DNA of 32,091 nt from an uncultured Oscillibacter sp. (GTDB lineage: Bacteria > Bacillota > Clostridia > Oscillospirales > Oscillospiraceae): contig CANPTW010000031.1 of assembly GCA_947577075.1 (NCBI GenBank), positions 1 through 32,091 of the forward strand, written 5' to 3'. The position numbers were made by a program, and so were the translations under genes. Below are positions 31,051 through 32,091 of the stretch, piece after piece. The stretch's first letter is position 1; each line of letters opens with the position of its first letter. The notes below the pieces were generated by a model. The model was not told where the DNA came from and made no database searches. It saw only the letters and a program-made list of their open reading frames with translations.

Positions 31051-31886
31051 AATACTGTGAGGAATACGCGGCCCTGCTGGATCTGTTTGTGGACGGGGAA
31101 CTGACGCCGCCGGAAATGGAGCGGGTGCGGGACCACCTGGCGGAGTGCCCGGGGTGCCGGGCCTATGCGGACGACGCGCTGGCCATCCGGGCCGGGTTTC
31201 CGGAGGCGGAGGACACGATCGTTCCGGACGGCTTTGCCGAGGGCGTGATGGAGCGGATCCGGAAAGCATCCCCCGGGGAGAAACCGGTTGCAGAGCTGAA
31301 GCGGCGGGGCTTCCGGCGCTGGATGAGGACGGCGGCGGCGCTGGCGGCTTGCTGCGCCCTGGTCGTTCTGGCGCGGACCGGACCCGCCGGCGGGGGGCAA
31401 GCCGCCGTGACCTCCGCGGGAATTGACGGGGCCTCCACCTATGATTATGCCGCGTCTGACGCTGCGGACGATTCGGGCGAACATGAAGAGGCGGGAACTG
31501 CCCCGCAGATGGCCGGGGAACCGGCCATGCCCGCGGAAGCGGCGGAAAAGGCGGAAGAGGTCCGGCCGACGGCCAGGACGGCGGGACTTGAAAACGGCGG
31601 CGCTCTGCGCACGGCGCCGGCCTCCGCTCCGGCGGCTCCGGAGGCCGCTATGGAGGACAGCTCGCCGGAGATGTTCGCTTCGGACAAAGCGGCGGTGTTG
31701 TACCTGACTGCGGAGGAGGCCGGAGATCTGCTGGACGGCTTTGTTCCGGTGTGGGAAAATAACGGGGAACGCCGTTACGAGCTGGGCGCCGAGGATTACA
31801 GGGCGCTGCTGGAGGCTCTGGACAGGCAGGAGGAGCTGCCCGAGGCGGCGGAAGGGCCGTTTCTGGTGGCGGTCACGGAGTTTTAA
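31047..31886 (+). CDS. Membrane anti-sigma factor with zinc-finger (zf-HC2) domain
   Basis: 279 residues. The cytoplasmic N-domain has the ZAS signature HLAECPGC (H30, C34, C37) after LLDLFVDGELTPPEMERVRD, which binds the co-encoded ECF sigma factor. One membrane helix is at about 95-109 (TAAALAACCALVVLA). The outside part is first a low-complexity Ala/Glu/Pro-rich spacer (about 125-215), then a compact C-domain (ASDKAAVLYLTAEEAGDLLD, RYELGAEDYRALLEAL). Release of the sigma factor by regulated proteolysis or redox change at the zinc site is the known scheme for the family. The extracellular signal is not evident. Confidence 0.92.
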   Translation: MKYCEEYAALLDLFVDGELTPPEMERVRDHLAECPGCRAYADDALAIRAGFPEAEDTIVPDGFAEGVMERIRKASPGEKPVAELKRRGFRRWMRTAAALAACCALVVLARTGPAGGGQAAVTSAGIDGASTYDYAASDAADDSGEHEEAGTAPQMAGEPAMPAEAAEKAEEVRPTARTAGLENGGALRTAPASAPAAPEAAMEDSSPEMFASDKAAVLYLTAEEAGDLLDGFVPVWENNGERRYELGAEDYRALLEALDRQEELPEAAEGPFLVAVTEF

Positions 31887-31905
31887 GAGCGGGTATCTCC
31901 GTTGC

Positions 31906-31940
31906 GCGGGCCGGTTCCCTGAGGGGACCGGCCCGCTGTT
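31906..31940 (+). terminator. Terminator of the dusB-sigma-anti-sigma operon
   Basis: GCGGGCCGGTTCCC pairs with GGGGACCGGCCCGC (14 bp, one G-U) around a TGA loop. Only TGTT follows, so the U-tract is poor, but the stem is very stable and lies 20 nt after the anti-sigma stop. Confidence 0.7.
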
Positions 31941-32046
31941 AAAACGGCAGAGCGGCCGCTGTTGGTGGAACTGCACAGAGGTCATACCAGGATCGGGACA
32001 TTTCGCCGGTATTTTACAAAAAGGGAGAAAAAAGTTAAAAAAGCGC

Positions 32047-32075
32047 TTGACAAAGGAAAAGGGTCGTGGTAATCT
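32047..32075 (+). promoter_or_regulatory. Strong promoter with upstream A-rich stretch, possibly rrn
   Basis: TTGACA (32047-32052) and TAATCT (32070-32075) with a 17-bp spacer. Upstream, 32013-32042 is rich in A-tracts resembling an UP element. It is the last element before the window ends, and no coding start follows. Layout and strength suggest an rRNA or other highly expressed transcript beyond the edge. Confidence 0.6.
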
Positions 32076-32091
32076 AACAAAGCTGTCTGAC

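Overview
The window is high-GC DNA with Gram-positive signals: strong Shine-Dalgarno sequences, sigma-A promoters with 17-bp spacers, a T-box leader, and zinc-finger anti-sigma control of an ECF sigma factor. The protein flavour, a clostridial-type purine operon with a stand-alone AICAR transformylase and a PurF-like protein beginning MGGFFG, fits a high-GC anaerobic Bacillota of the Oscillospiraceae type (Flavonifractor/Lawsonibacter/Oscillibacter relatives). The genus is inference. No tRNA, rRNA, CRISPR array, prophage or complete insertion sequence is visible.

Left part (1-6,900): low-complexity homopolymer sequence at the very edge; a minus-strand operon M24 peptidase > Spx/ArsC-like protein > tRNA-dihydrouridine synthase; an intergenic block with two ~115-bp direct repeats and a 13-bp perfect hairpin; a small unknown gene divergent from an XRE regulator across a long palindrome; an RNHCP zinc-finger gene with a possible leader peptide and hairpin; an unknown gene and pyrG (CTP synthase); and a small protein with an HPr-like pattern.

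Middle (7,000-12,600): plus-strand AraC regulator, DivIVA-like coiled-coil protein and HMA-like protein, then a promoter and T-box leader ahead of cysE and cysS. The convergent cysS and guaB genes once appear to have shared one bidirectional terminator. It is now split by a ~761-bp, AT-richer insert carrying a NUDIX gene with its own promoter and hairpins, flanked by a 5-bp GCAGG duplication.

Purine block (12,635-27,650, minus strand): the order of transcription is GntR/UTRA regulator, purE, purC, a 44-residue membrane microprotein with an OadB-like GGPDGPTAIFV motif, purF, a DUF3795-PurM fusion, purN, a DUF1266-Imm33/DUF2185 protein, AICAR transformylase, an Imm1-like protein, purD and purL; guaB follows with its own promoter. 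PurF keeps the PRPP loop and all four [4Fe-4S] cysteines but has lost the glutaminase nucleophile. No IMP cyclohydrolase is encoded here. The block holds four non-canonical passengers (the microprotein, DUF3795, DUF1266-Imm33 and Imm1) and is the most unusual part of the window.

Right part (27,700-32,091): a secreted or anchored G5/3D-domain cell-wall protein with a ~200-nt structured leader; dusB overlapping an ECF sigma factor, which overlaps its zinc-finger anti-sigma factor; a terminator; and at the edge a strong promoter with an upstream A-rich stretch that may drive an rRNA operon or another highly expressed unit beyond the window.
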